DNA of 64,000 nucleotides, from positions 2,418,001 to 2,482,000 of the forward strand of contig CAKKTE020000328.1 of assembly GCA_920105625.2 (NCBI GenBank), in the 5' to 3' direction. Origin of the DNA: Clusia tigrina (Eukaryota > Arthropoda > Insecta > Diptera > Clusiidae). A program made the translations under genes and the position numbers. The notes beneath the pieces are model-generated. The model was not told the origin of the DNA and searched no databases. It saw nothing but the letters and a program-made list of their open reading frames with translations. Below are positions 50,596-63,867 of the stretch, piece by piece. Numbering within the stretch: the stretch's first letter is position 1; every line of letters begins with the position of its first letter.

Positions 50596-50930
50596 CTTAC
50601 AAGCATTTGTATGTTGCAAACTTTGATAGGTGTAGGACGTACCGTATAGAAGTAAGGGCCATTTGAAGTTTTATCAGTGTTTGATTTGGGACTCAAGGGT
50701 AGCATTGCTTTGAGCGATAATTTAAATTGACAAGAGACTCGAGTACTTTATTGTTACAAAATTTGAAGGTGTAGGACGTACCGTATAGAAGTTAGGGCCA
50801 TTTGCAGTTTTATCAGTGTTTGATTTGGGACTCAAGGGTAGCATAGCTTTGAGCGATGGCTTAAATTGACAAGAGGCTCGAGTACTTTATTGTTACAAAA
50901 TTTCAAGGTTTTATGACGCTCCAGTAAATA
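50596..50930. repeat. Monomer pair with the same 57-bp deletion, copy 2 (335 bp)
   Basis: The identical AAGGTGTAGG junction occurs at 50766-50775, again following the CTTACAAGC variant, with unit starts at 50596 and 50931. It lies 1885 bp downstream of copy 1, the same offset as the surrounding HOR markers, so the deletion was copied with its unit. The next CTTACAAGC monomer (52107) is followed by a full-length unit. Confidence 0.9.
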
Positions 50931-52303
50931 GTTACAATCATTTGTATGTTGCAAACTTTGATAGGTGTAGGACGTACCGTATGGAAGTAAGGGCCATTTG
51001 AAGTTTTATCAGTGTTTGATTTGGGACTCAAGGGTAGCATTGCTTTGCGCGATAACTTAAATTGACAAGTGACTCGAGTACTTTATTGTTACAAAATTTC
51101 AAGGTTTTATGACGCTCCAGTAAAAAGTTACAAGCATTTGTATGTTGCAAACTTTGATAGGTGTAGGACGTACCGTATAGAAGTAAGGGCCATTTGAAGT
51201 TTTATCAGTGTTTGATTTGGGACTCAAGGGTAGCATAGCTTTGAGCGATAGCTTAAATTGACAAGAGGCTCGAGTACTTTATTGTTACAAAATTTCAAGG
51301 TTTTATGACGCTCCAATAAAAAGTTACAAGCATTTGTATGTTGCAAACTTTGATAGGTGTAGGACGTACCGTATAGAAGTAAGGGCCATTTGAAGTTTTA
51401 TCAGTGTTTGATTTGGGACTCCAGGGTAGCATTGCTTTGAGCGATAACTTAAATTGACAAGTGACTCGAGTACTTTATTGTTACAAAATTTCAAGGTTTT
51501 ATGACGCTCCAGTAAAAAGTTACAAGCATTTGTATGTTGCAAACTTTGATAGGTGTAGGACGTACCGTATAGAAGTAAGGGCCATATGAAGTTTTATCAG
51601 TGTTTGATTTGGGACTCAAGGGTAGCATTGCTTTGAGCGATAGCTTAAATTGACAAGAGACTCGAGTACTTTATTGTTACAAAATTTGAAGGTTTTATGA
51701 CGCTACAGTAAAAAGTTACAAGCATTTGTATGTTGCAAACTTTGATAGGTGTAGGACGTACCGTATAGAAGTTAGGGCCATTTGAAGTTTTATCAGTGTT
51801 TGATTTGGGACTCAAGGGTAGCATAGCTTTGAGGAGATAACTTAAATTGACAAGATGCTCGAGTACTTTATTGTTACAAAATTTCAAGGTTTTATGACGC
51901 TCCAGTAAAAAGTTACAAGCCTTTGTATGTTGCAAACTTTGATAGGTGTAGGACGTACCGTATAGAAGTAAGGGCCATTTGAAGTTTTATCAGTGTTTGA
52001 TTTGGGACTCAAGGGTAGCATTGCTTTGAGCGATAGCTTAAATTGACAAGAGACTCGAGTACTTTATTGTTACAAAATTTGAAGGTTTTATGACGCTCCA
52101 GTAAAAACTTACAAGCATTTGTATGTTGCAAACTTTGATAGGTGTAGGACGTACCGTATAGAAGTAAGGGCCATTTGAAGTTTTATCAGTGTTTGATTTG
52201 GGACTCAAGGGTAGCATTGCTTTGAGCGATAATTTAAATTGACAAGAGACTCGAGTACTTTATTGTTACAAAATTTGAAGGTTTTATGACGCTCCAGTAA
52301 AAA

Positions 52304-55300
52304 GTTACAATCATTTGTATGTTGCAAACTTTGATAGGTGTAGGACGTACCGTATAGAAGTTAGGGCCATTTGTAGTTTTATCAGTGTTTGATTTGGGAC
52401 TGAAGGGTAGCATAGCTTTGAGCGATGGCTTAAATTGACAAGAGGCTCGAGTACTTTATTGTTAGAAAATTTCAAGGTTTTATGATGCTCCAGTAAAAAC
52501 TTACAATCATTTGTATGTTGCAAACTTTGATAGGTGTAGGACGTACCGTATAGAAGTAAGGGCCATTTGAAGTTTTATCAGTGTTTGATTTGGGACTCAA
52601 CGGTAGCATTGCTTTGAGCGATAACTTAAATTGACAAGAGACTCAAGTACTTTATTGTTAAAAAATTTCAAGGTTTTATGACGCTCCAGTAAAAAGTTAC
52701 AAGCATTTGTATGTTGCAAACTTTGATAGGTGTAGGACGTACCGTATAGAAGTAAGGGCCATTTGAAGTTTTATCAGTGTTTGATTTGGGACTCAAGGGT
52801 AGCATAGCTTTGAGCGATAGCTTAAATTGACAAGAGGCTCGAGTACTTTATTGTTAGAAAATTTCAAGGTTTTACGACGCTCCAGTAAAAACTTACAATC
52901 ATTTGTATGTTGCAAACTTTGATAGGTGTAGGACGTAACGTATAGAAGTTAGGGCCATTTGTAGTTTTATCAGTGTTTGATTTGGGACTCAAGGGTAGCA
53001 TAGCTTTGAGCGATGGCTTAAATTGACAAGAGGCTCGAGTAGTCTATTGTTAAAAAATTTCAAGGTTTTATGACGCGCCAGTAAAAAGTTACAAGCATTT
53101 GTATGTTGCAAACTTAGATAGGTGTAGGACGTACTGTATAGAAGTTAGGGCCATTTGAAGTTTTATCAGTGTTTGATTTGGGACTCAAGGGTAGCATTGC
53201 TTTGAGCGATAATTTAAATTGACAAGAGACTCGAGTACTTTATTGTTACAAAATTTGAAGGTTTTATGACGCTCCAGTAAAAAGTTACAAGCATTTGTAT
53301 GTTGCAAACTTTGATAGGTGTAGGACGTACCGTATAGAAGTTAGGGCCATTTGTAGTTTTATCAGTGTTTGATTTGGGACTCAAGGGTAGCATAGCTTTG
53401 AGCGATGGCTTAAATTGACAAGAGGCTCGAGTACTTTATTGTTACAAAATTTCAAGGTTTTATGACGCTCCAGTAAATAGTTACAAGCATTTGTATGTTG
53501 CAAACTTTGATAGGTGTAGGACGTACCGTATAGAAGGAAGGGCCATTTGAAGTTTTATCAGTGTTTGATTTGGGACTCAACGGTAGCATTGCTTTGAGCG
53601 ATAACTTAAATTGACAAGAGACTCAAGTACTTTATTGTTACAAAATTTGAAGGTTTTATGACGCTGCAGTAAAAAGTTACAAGCATTTGTATGTTGCAAA
53701 CTTTGATAGGTGTAGGACGTACCGTATAGAAATTAGGGCCATTTGAAGTTAAATCAGTGTTTGATTTGGGACTCAAGGGTAGCATAGCTTTGAGCGATAA
53801 CTTAAATTGACAAGAGGCTCGAGTACTCTATTGTTAAAAAATTTCAAGGTTTTATGACGCTCCAGTAAAAAGTTACAAGCATTTGTATGTTGCAAACTTT
53901 GATAGGTGTAGGACGTACCGTATAGAAGCAAGGGCCATTTGAAGTTTTATCAGTGTTTGAATTGGGACTCAAGGGTAGCATAGCTTTGAGCGATAGCTTA
54001 AATTGACAAGAGGCTCGAGTACTTTATTGTTACAAAATTTCAAGGTTTTATGACGCTCCAGTAAATAGTTACAAGCATTTGTATGTTGCAAACTTTGATA
54101 GGTGTAGGACGTACCGTATAGAAGTAAGGGCTATTTGAAGTTTTATCAGTGTTTGATTTGGGACTCAACGGTAGCATTGCTTTGAGCGATAACTTAAATT
54201 GACAAGAGACTCAAGTACTTTATTGTTACAAAATTTGAAGGTTTTATGACGCTCCAGTAAAAAGTTACAAGCATTTGTATGTTGCAAACTTTGATAGGTG
54301 TAGGACGTACCGTATAGAAGTTAGGGCCATTTGAAGTTCCATCAGTGTTTGATTTGGGACTCAAGGGTAGCATAGCTTTGAGCGAGAACTTAAATTGACA
54401 AGAGGCTCGAGTACTCTATTGTTAAAAAATTTCAAGGTCTTATGACGCTCCAGTAAAAAGTTACAAGCATTTGTATGTTGCAAACTTTGATAGGTGTAGG
54501 ACGTACCGTATAGAAGTAAGGGCCATTTGAAGTTTTATCAGTGTTTGATTTGGGACTCAAGGGTAGCATTGCTTTGAGCGATAACTTAAATTGACAAGTG
54601 ACTCGAGTACTTTATTGTTACAAAATTTCAAGGTTTTATGACGCTCCAGTAAAAAGTTACAAGCAATTGTAAGTTGCAAACTTTGATAGGTGTAGGACGT
54701 ACCGCATAGAAGTAAGGGCCATTTGAAGTTTTATCAGTGTTTGATTTGGGACTCAAGGGTAGCATAGCTTTGAGCGATAGCTTAAATTGACAAGATGCTC
54801 GAGTACTTTATTGTTACAAAATTTCAAGGTTTTATGACGCTCCAGTAAAAAGTTACAATCAATTGTATGTTGCAAACTTTGATAGGTGTAGGACGTACCG
54901 TATAGAAGTTAGGGCCATTTGTAGTTTTATCAGTGTTTGATTTGGGACTGAAGGGTAGCATAGCTTTGAGCGATGGCTTAAATTGACAAGAGGCTCGAGT
55001 ACTTTATTGTTAGAAAATTTCAAGGTTTTATGATGCTCCAGTAAAAACTTACAATCATTTGTATGTTGCAAACTTTGATAGGTGTAGGACGTACCGTATA
55101 GAAGTAAGGGCCATTTGAAGTTTTATCAGTGTTTGATTTGGGACTCAACGGTAGCATTGCTTTGAGCGATAACTTAAATTGACAAGAGACTCAAGTACTT
55201 TATTGTTAAAAAATTTCAAGGTTTTATGACGCTCCAGTAAAAAGTTACAAGCATTTGTATGTTGCAAACTTTGATAGGTGTAGGACGTACCGTATAGAAG

Positions 55301-58184
55301 TAAGGGCCATTTGAAGTTTTATCAGTGTTTGATTTGGGACTCAAGGGTAGCATAGCTTTGAGCGATAGCTTAAATTGACAAGAGGCTCGAGTACTTTATT
55401 GTTAGAAAATTTCAAGGTTTTATGACGCTCCAGTAAAAACTTACAATCATTTGTATGTTGCAAACTTTGATAGGTGTAGGACGTAACGTATAGAAGTTAG
55501 GGCCATTTGTAGTTTTATCAGTGTTTGATTTGGGACTCAAGGGTAGCATAGCTTTGAGCGATGGCTTAAATTGACAAGAGGCTCGAGTAGCCTATTGTTA
55601 AAAAATTTCAAGGTTTTATGACGCGCCAGTAAAAAGTTACAAGCATTTGTATGTTGCAAACTTAGATAGGTGTAGGACGTACTGTATAGAAGTTAGGGCC
55701 ATTTGAAGTTTTATCAGTGTTTGATTTGGGACTCAAGGGTAGCATAGCTTTGAGCGAGAACTTAAATTGACAAGAGGCTCGAGTACTTTATTGTTAGAAA
55801 ATTTCAAGGTTTTATGACGCTCCAGTAAAAAGTTACAATCATTTGTATGTTGCAAACTTTGATAGGTGTAGGACGTAACGTATAGAAGTTAGGGCCATTT
55901 GTAGTTTTATCAGTGTTTGATTTGGGACTCAAGGGTAGCATAGCTTTGAGCGATGGCTTAAATTGACAAGAGGCTCGAGTAGTCTATTGTTAAAAAATTT
56001 CAAGGTTTTATGACGCTCCAGTAAAAAGTTACAAGCATTTGTATGTTGCAAACTTTGATAGGTGTAGGATGTACCGTATAGAAGTAAGGGCCATTTGAAG
56101 TTTTATCAGTGTTTGATTTGGGACTCAAGGATAGCATTGCTTTGAGCGATAACTTAAATTGACAAGTGACTCGAGTACTTTATTGTTACAAAATTTCAAG
56201 GTTTTATGACGCTCCAGTAAAAAGTTACAAGCATTTGTATGTTGCAAACTTTGATAGGTGTAGGACGTACCGTATAAAAGTAAGGGCCATTTGAAGGTTT
56301 ATCAGTGTTTGATTTGGGACGCAAGGGTAGCATAGCTTTGAGCGATAGCTTAAATTGACAAGAGGCTCGAGTACTTTATTGTTACAAAATTTCAAGGTTT
56401 TATGACGCTCCAGTAAAAAGTTACAATCATTTGTATGTTGCAAACTTTGATAGGTGTAGGACGTACCGTATAGAAGTTAGGGCCATTTGTAGTTTTATCA
56501 GTGTTTGATTTGGGATTCAAGGGTAGCATAGCTTTGAGCGATGGTTTAAATAGACAAGAGGCTCGAGTACTTTATTGTTACAAAATTTCAAGGTTTTATG
56601 ACGCTCCAGTAAATAGTTACAAGCATTTGTATGTTGCAAACTTTGATAGGTGTAGGACGTACCGTATAGAAGTAAGGGCCATTTGAAGTTTTATCAGTGT
56701 TTGATTTGGGACTCAAGGGTAGCATTGCTTTGAGCGATAACTTAAATTGACAAGTGACTCGAGTACTTTATTGTTACAAAATTTCAAGGCTTTATGACGC
56801 TCCAGTAAAAAGTTACAAGCATTTGTATGTTGCAAACTTTGATAGGTGTAGGACGTACCGTATAGAAGTAAGGGCCATTTGAAATTTTATCAATGTTTGA
56901 TTTGGGACTCAAGGGTAGCATTGCTTTGAGCGAGAACTTAAATTGACAAGAGACTCGAGTACTTTATTGTTACAAAATTTGAAGGTTTTATGACGCTCCA
57001 GTAAAAAGTTACAAGCATTTGTATGTTGCAAACTTTGATAGATGTAAGACGTACCGTATAGAAGTAAGGGCCATTTGCAGTTTTACCAGTGTTTGATTTG
57101 GGACTCAAGGGTAGCATTGCTTTGAGCGATAACTTAAATTGACAAGTGACTCGAGTACTTTATTGTTACAAAATTTCAAGGTTTTATGACGCTCCAGTAA
57201 AAAGTTACAAGCAATTGTAAGTTGCAAACTTTGATAGGTGTAGGACGTACCGTATAGAAGTAAGGGCCATTTGAAGTTTTATCAGTGTTTGATTTGGGAC
57301 TCAAGGGTAGCATAGCTTTGAGCGATAGCTTAAATTGACAAGAGGCTCGAGTACTTTATTGTTACAAAATTTCAAGGTTTTATGACGCTCCAGTAAAAAG
57401 TTACAATCATTTGTATGTTGCAAACTTTGATAGGTGTAGGACGTACCGTATAGAAGTTAGAGCCATTTGTAGTTTTATCAGTGTTTGATTTGGGACTGAA
57501 GGGTAGCATAGCTTTGAGCGATGGCTTAAATTGACAAGAGGCTCGAGTACTTTATTGTTAGAAAATTTCAAGGTTTTATGACGCTCCAGTAAAAAGTTAC
57601 AATCATTTGTATGTTGCAAACTTTGATATGTGTAGGACGTAACGTATAGAAGTTAGGGCCATTTGTAGTTTTATCAGTGTTTGATTTGGGACTCAAGGGT
57701 AGCATAGCTTTGAGCGATGGCTTAAATTGACAAGAGGCTCGAGTAGTCTATTGTTAAAAAATTTCAAGGTTTTATGACGCTCCAGTAAAAAGTTACAAGC
57801 ATTTGTATGTTGCAAACTTTGATAGGTGTAGGACGTACCGTATAGAAGTAAGGGCCATTTGAAGTTTTATCAGTGTTTGATTTGGGACTCAAGGGTAGCA
57901 TAGCTTTGAGCGATAGCTTAAATTGACAAGAGGCTCGAGTACTTTATTGTTACAAAATTTCAAGGTTTTATGACGCTCCAGTAAAAACTTACAATCATTT
58001 GTATGTTGCAAACTTTTATAGGTGTAGGACGTAATGTATAGAAGTTAGGGCCTTTTGTAGTTTTATCAGTGTTTGATTTGGGACTCAAGGGTAGCATAGC
58101 TTTGAGCGATGGCTTAAATTGACAAGAGGCTCGAGTAGTCTATTGTTAAAAAATTTCAAGGTTTTATGACGCGCCAGTAAAAAG
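52304..58184. repeat. Monomer blocks repeated at 2548-bp (13-monomer) spacing
   Basis: Block 52304 to about 53190 recurs at 54852 to about 55738. Shared features are ACTGAAGGGTAGC, GTTAGAAAATTTC, CTTACAATC, GACGTAACG, GTAGTCTATTG (or GTAGCCTATTG) and ACGCGCCAG (53075 and 55623) followed by CAAACTTAGATAGG. A third, rearranged occurrence starts at 57400, with the ACGCGCCAG monomer at 58171, again +2548. AAGCAATTGTAAGTTGC also recurs at +2548 (54661/57209). The monomers between the blocks (53.2-54.6 kb and 55.75-57.2 kb) do not match one to one. Confidence 0.8.
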
Positions 58185-61100
58185 TTACAAGCATTTGTAT
58201 GTTGCAAACTTAGATAGGTGTAGGACGTACTGTATAGAAGTTAGGGCCATTTGAAGTTTTATCAGTGTTTGATTTGGGACTCAAGGGTAGCATAGCTTTG
58301 AGCGAGAACTTAAATTGACAAGAGGCTCGAGTACTTTATTGTTAGAAAATTTCAAGGTTTTATGACGCTCCAGTAAAAAGTTACAATCATTTGTATGTTG
58401 CAAACTTTGATAGGTGTAGGACGTAACGTATAGAAGTTAGGGCCATTTGTAGTTTTATCAGTGTTTGATTTGGGACTCAAGGGTAGCATAGCTTTGAGCG
58501 ATGGCTTAAATTGACAAGAGGCTCGAGTAGTCTATTGTTAAAAAATTTCAAGGTTTTATGACGCTCCAGTAAAAAGTTACAAGCATTTGTATGTTGCAAA
58601 CTTTGATAGGTGTAGGACGTACCGTATAGAAGTAAGGGCCATTTGAAGTTTTATCAGTGTTTGATTTGGGACTCAAGGGTAGCATAGCTTTGAGCGATAG
58701 CTTAAATTGACAAGAGGCTCGAGTACTTTATTGTTACAAAATTTCAAGGTTTTATGACGCTCCAGTAAAAACTTACAATCATTTGTATGTTGCAAACTTT
58801 TATAGGTGTAGGACGTAATGTATAGAAGTTAGGGCCTTTTGTAGTTTTATCAGTGTTTGATTTGGGACTCAAGGGTAGCATAGCTTTGAGCGATGGCTTA
58901 AATTGACAAGAGGCTCGAGTAGTCTATTGTTAAAAAATTTCAAGATTTTATGACGCTCCAGTAAAAAGTTACAATTATTTGTAAGTTGCAAACTTTGATA
59001 GGTGTAGGACGTACCGTATAGAAGTAAGGGCAATTTGAAGGTTTATCAGTGTTTGATTTGGGACTCAAGGGTAGCATAGCTTTGAGCGATAGCTTAAATT
59101 GACAAGAGGCTCGAGTACTTTATTGTTACAAAATTTCAAGGTTTTATGACGCTCCGGTAAAAAGTTACAATCATTTGTATGTTGCAAACTTTGATAGGTG
59201 TAGGACGTACCGTATAGAAGTTAGGGCCATTTGTAGTTTTATCAGTGTTTGCTTTGGGATTCAAGGGTAGCATAGCTTTGAGCGATGGATTATATTGACA
59301 AGAGGCTCGAGTACTTTATTGTTACAAAATTTCAAGGTTTTATGACGCTCCAGTAAATAGTTACAAGCATTTGTATGTTGCAAACTTTGATAGGTGTAGG
59401 ACGTACCGTATAGAAGTAAGGGCCATTTGAAGTTTTATCAGTGTTTGATTTGGGACTCCAGGGTAGCATTGCTTTGAGCGATAACTTAAATTGACAAGTG
59501 ACTCGAGTACTTTATTGTTACAAAATTTCAAGGTTTTATGACGCTCCAGTAAAAACTTACAATCATTTGTATGTTGCAAACTTTTATAGGTGTAGGACGT
59601 ACCGTATAGAAGTAAGGGCCATTTGAAGTTTTATCAGTGTTTGATTTGGGACTCAAGGGTAGCATAGCTTTGAGCGATAGCTTAAATTGACAAGAGGCTC
59701 GAGTACTTTATTGTTACAAAATTTCAAGGTTTTATGACGCTCCAGTAAAAACTTACAATCATTTGTATGTTGCAAACTTTTATAGGTGTAGGACGTAATG
59801 TATAGAAGTTAGGGCCTTTTGTAGTTTTATCAGTGTTTGATTTGGGACTCAAGGGTAGCATAGCTTTGAGCGATGGCTTAAATTGACAAGAGGCTCGAGT
59901 AGTCTATTGTTAAAAAATTTCAAGGTTTTATGACGCGCCAGTAAAAAGTTACAAGCATTTGTATGTTGCAAACTTAGATAGGTGTAGGACGTACTGTATA
60001 GAAGTTAGGGCCATTTGAAGTTTTATCAGTGTTTGATTTGGGACTCAAGGGTAGCATAGCTTTGAGCGAGAACTTAAATTGACAAGAGGCTCGAGTACTT
60101 TATTGTTAGAAAATTTCAAGGTTTTATGACGCTCCAGTAAAAAGTTACAATCATTTGTATGTTGCAAACTTTGATAGGTGTAGGACGTAACGTATAGAAG
60201 TTAGGGCCATTTGTAGTTTTATCAGTGTTTGATTTGGGACTCAAGGGTAGCATAGCTTTGAGCGATGGCTTAAATTGACAAGAGGCTCGAGTAGTCTATT
60301 GTTAAAAAATTTCAAGGTTTTATGACGCTCCAGTAAAAAGTTACAAGCATTTGTATGTTGCAAACTTTGATAGGTGTAGGACGTACCGTATAGAAGTAAG
60401 GGCCATTTGAAGTTTTATCAGTGTTTGATTTGGGACTCAAGGGTAGCATAGCTTTGAGCGATAGCTTAAATTGACAAGAGGCTCGAGTACTTTATTGTTA
60501 CAAAATTTCAAGGTTTTATGACGCTCCAGTAAAAACTTACAATCATTTGTATGTTGCAAACTTTTATAGGTGTAGGACGTAATGTATAGAAGTTAGGGTC
60601 TTTTGTAGTTTTATCAGTGTTTGATTTGGGACTCAAGGGTAGCATAGCTTTGAGCGATGGCTTAAATTGACAAGAGGCTCGAGTAGTCTATTGTTAAAAA
60701 ATTTCAAGATTTTATGACGCTCCAGTAAAAAGTTACAATTATTTGTAAGTTGCAAACTTTGATAGGTGTAGGACGTACCGTATAGAAGTAAGGGCAATTT
60801 GAAGGTTTATCAGTGTTTGATTTGGGACTCAAGGGTAGCATAGCTTTGAGCGATAGCTTAAATTGACAAGAGGCTCGAGTACTTTATTGTTACAAAATTT
60901 CAAGGTTTTATGACGCTCCGGTAAAAAGTTACAATCATTTGTATGTTGCAAACTTTGATAGGTGTAGGACGTACCGTATAGAAGTTAGGGCCATTTGTAG
61001 TTTTATCAGTGTTTGCTTTGGGATTCAAGGGTAGCATAGCTTTGAGCGATGGATTATATTGACAAGAGGCTCGAGTACTTTATTGTTACAAAATTTCAAG

Positions 61101-63107
61101 GTTTTATGACGCTCCAGTAAATAGTTACAAGCATTTGTATGTTGCAAACTTTGATAGGTGTAGGACGTACCGTATAGAAGTAAGGGCCATTTGAAGTTTT
61201 ATCAGTGTTTGATTTGGGACTCCAGGGTAGCATTGCTTTGAGCGATAACTTAAATTGACAAGTGACTCGAGTACTTTATTGTTACAAAATTTCAAGGTTT
61301 TATGACGCTCCAGTAAAAACTTACAATCATTTGTATGTTGCAAACTTTTATAGGTGTAGGACGTACCGTATAGAAGTAAGGGCCATTTGAAGTTTTATCA
61401 GTGTTTGATTTGGGACTCAAGGGTAGCATAGCTTTGAGCGATAGCTTAAATTGACAAGAGGCTCGAGTACTTTATTGTTACAAAATTTCAAGGTTTTATG
61501 ACGCTCCAGTGAAACGTTACAATCATTTGTATGTTGCAAACTTTGATAGGTGTAGGACGTACCGTATAGAAGTTAGGGCCATTTGTAGTTTTATCAGTGT
61601 TTGATTTGGGACTGAAGGGTAGCATAGCTTTGAGCGATGGCTTAAATTGACAAGAGGCTCGAGTACTTTATTGTTAGAAAATTTCAAGGTTTTATGACGC
61701 TCCAGTAAATAGTTACAAGCATTTGTATGTTGCAAACTTTGATAGGTGTAGGACGTACCGTATAGAAGTAAGGGCCATTTGAAGTTTTATCAGTGTTTGA
61801 TTTGGGACTCAACGGTAGCATTGCTTTGAGCGATAACTTAAATTGACAAGAGACTCAAGTACTTTATTGTTACAAAATTTGAAGGTTTTATGACGCTCCA
61901 GTAAATAGTTACAAGCATTTGTATGTTGCAAACTTTGATAGGTGTAGGACGTACCGTATAGAAGTAAGGGCCATTTGAAGTTTTATCAGTGTTTGATTTG
62001 GGACTCAACGGTAGCATTGCTTTGAGCGATAACTTAAATTGACAAGAGACTCAAGTACTTTATTGTTACAAAATTTGAAGGTTTTATGACGCTCCAGTAA
62101 AAAGTTACAAGCATTTGTATGTTGCAAACTTTAATAGATGTTGGACGTACCGTATAGAAGTAAGGGCCATTTGAAGTTTTATCAGTGTTTGATTTGGGAC
62201 TCAAGGGTAGCATAGCTTTGAGCGATAGCTTCAATTGACAAGAGGCTCGAGTACTTTATTGTTACAAAATTTCAAGGTTTTATGACGCTCCAGTAAAAAC
62301 TTACAATCATTTGTATGTTGCAAACTTTTATAGGTGTAGGACGTAATGTATAGAAGTTAGGGCCTTTTGTAGTTTTATCAGTGTTTGATTTGGGACTCAA
62401 GGGTAGCATAGCTTTGAGCGATGGCTTAAATTGACAAGAGGCTCGAGTAGTCTATTGTTAAAAAATTTCAAGGTTTTATGACGCTCCAGTAAAAAGTTAC
62501 AATTATTTGTAAGTTGCAAACTTTGATAGGTGTAGGACGTACCGTATAGAAGTAAGGGCAATTTGAAGGTTTATCAGTGTTTGATTTGGGACTCAAGGGT
62601 AGCATAGCTTTGAGCGATAGCTTAAATTGACAAGAGGCTCGAGTACTTTATTGTTACAAAATTTCAAGGTTTTATGACGCTCCGGTAAAAAGTTACAATC
62701 ATTTGTATGTTGCAAACTTTGATAGGTGTAGGACGTACCGTATAGAAGTTAGGGCCATTTGTAGTTTTATCAGTGTTTGCTTTGGGATTCAAGGGTAGCA
62801 TAGCTTTGAGCGATGGATTAAATTGACAAGAGGCTCGAGTACTTTATTGTTACAAAATTTCAAGGTTTTATGACGCTCCAGTAAATAGTTACAAGCATTT
62901 GTATGTTGCAAACTTTGATAGGTGTAGGACGTACCGTATAGAAGTAAGGGCCATTTGAAGTTTTATCAGTGTTTGATTTGGGACTCCAGGGTAGCATTGC
63001 TTTGAGCGATAACTTAAATTGACAAGTGACTCGAGTACTTTATTGTTACAAAATTTCAAGGCTTTATGACGCTCCAGTAAAAAGTTACAAGCATTTGTAT
63101 GTTGCAA
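57792..63107. repeat. 9-monomer higher-order repeat (1764 bp), two full copies and a partial third
   Basis: Copy 1 is 57792-59555 and copy 2 is 59556-61319. The second half of a third copy lies at about 62300-63107. Markers at +1764: GTAATGTATAG (58032/59796 and 58816/60580/62344), ACGCGCCAG (58171/59935), GACGTAACG, GCTCCGGTAAAAAG (near 59155/60919/62683), GTTTGCTTTGGGATTC, and CTTTTATAGG. Divergence is slight: GGGCCTTTTG versus GGGTCTTTTG in copy 2, and GGATTATATTG versus GGATTAAATTG in the third. Bases 61516 to about 62280 of the third copy are replaced by other monomer types. Confidence 0.88.
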
Positions 63108-63867
63108 ACTTTGATAGGTGTAGGACGTACCGTATAGAAGTAAGGGCCATTTGAAGTTATATCAATGTTTGATTTGGGACTCAAGGGTAGCATTGCTTTG
63201 AGCGAGAACTTAAATTGACAAGAGACTCGAGTACTTTATTGTTACAAAATTTGAAGGTTTTATGACGCTCCAGTAAAAAGTTACAAGCATTTGTATGTTG
63301 CAAACTTTGATAGGTGTAGGACGTACCGTATAGAAGTAAGGGCCATTTGCAGTTTTATCAGTATTTGATTTGGGACTCAAGGGTAGCATTGCTTTGAGCG
63401 ATAACTTAAATTGACAAGTGACTCGAGTACTTTATTGTTACAAAATTTCAAGGTTTTATGACGCTCCAGTAAAAAGTTACAAGCAATTGTAAGTTGCAAA
63501 CTTTGATAGGTGTAGGACGTACCGTATAGAAGTAAGGGCCATTTGAAGTTTTATCAGTGTTTGATTTGGGACTCAAGGGTAGCATAGCTTTGAGCGATAG
63601 CTTAAATTGACAAGAGGCTCGAGTACTTTATTGTTACAAAATTTCAAGGTTTTATGACGCTCCAGTAAAACGTTACAATCATTTGTATGTTGCAAACTTT
63701 GATAGGTGTAGGACGTACCGTATAGAAGTTAGGGCCATTTGTAGTTTTATCAGTGTTTGATTTGGGACTGAAGGGTAGCATAGCTTTGAGCGATGGCTTA
63801 AATTGACAAGAGGCTCGAGTACTTTATTGTTAGAAAATTTCAAGGTTTTATGACGCTCCAGTAAATA
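63052..63867. repeat. Copy of 56780-57595, 32 monomers downstream
   Basis: About four monomers match at +6272 bp (32 x 196). Shared features are AAGGCTTTATGACG, ATCAATGTTTG with GCGAGAACTT, TTTGCAGTTTT, AAGCAATTGTAAGTTGC and ACTGAAGGGTAGC (57496/63768). The two copies flank the 1764-bp HOR. Small differences: AAATTTTATC versus AAGTTATATC, and GTTAGAGCC versus GTTAGGGCC. Confidence 0.8.

Larger units (their letters stand above)
45511..51945. repeat. Related HOR copies of decreasing length (14, 10 and 8 monomers)
   Basis: A 197-bp marker monomer with GAGGAGATAAC (GAGTAGATAAC in the third copy) lies at 45697, 48434, 50319 and 51829-51831. The intervals are 2737, 1885 and about 1512 bp. These equal 14, 10 and 8 monomer lengths once the internal 8-, 57- and 18-bp deletions are counted. 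Companion markers are CCGTATGGAAG, TTTGCGCGATAAC, CTTTATTTTTACAAAA and GTAAAAACTTACAAGC. The shrinking interval fits repeated unequal exchange within one founder unit. Confidence 0.75.
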
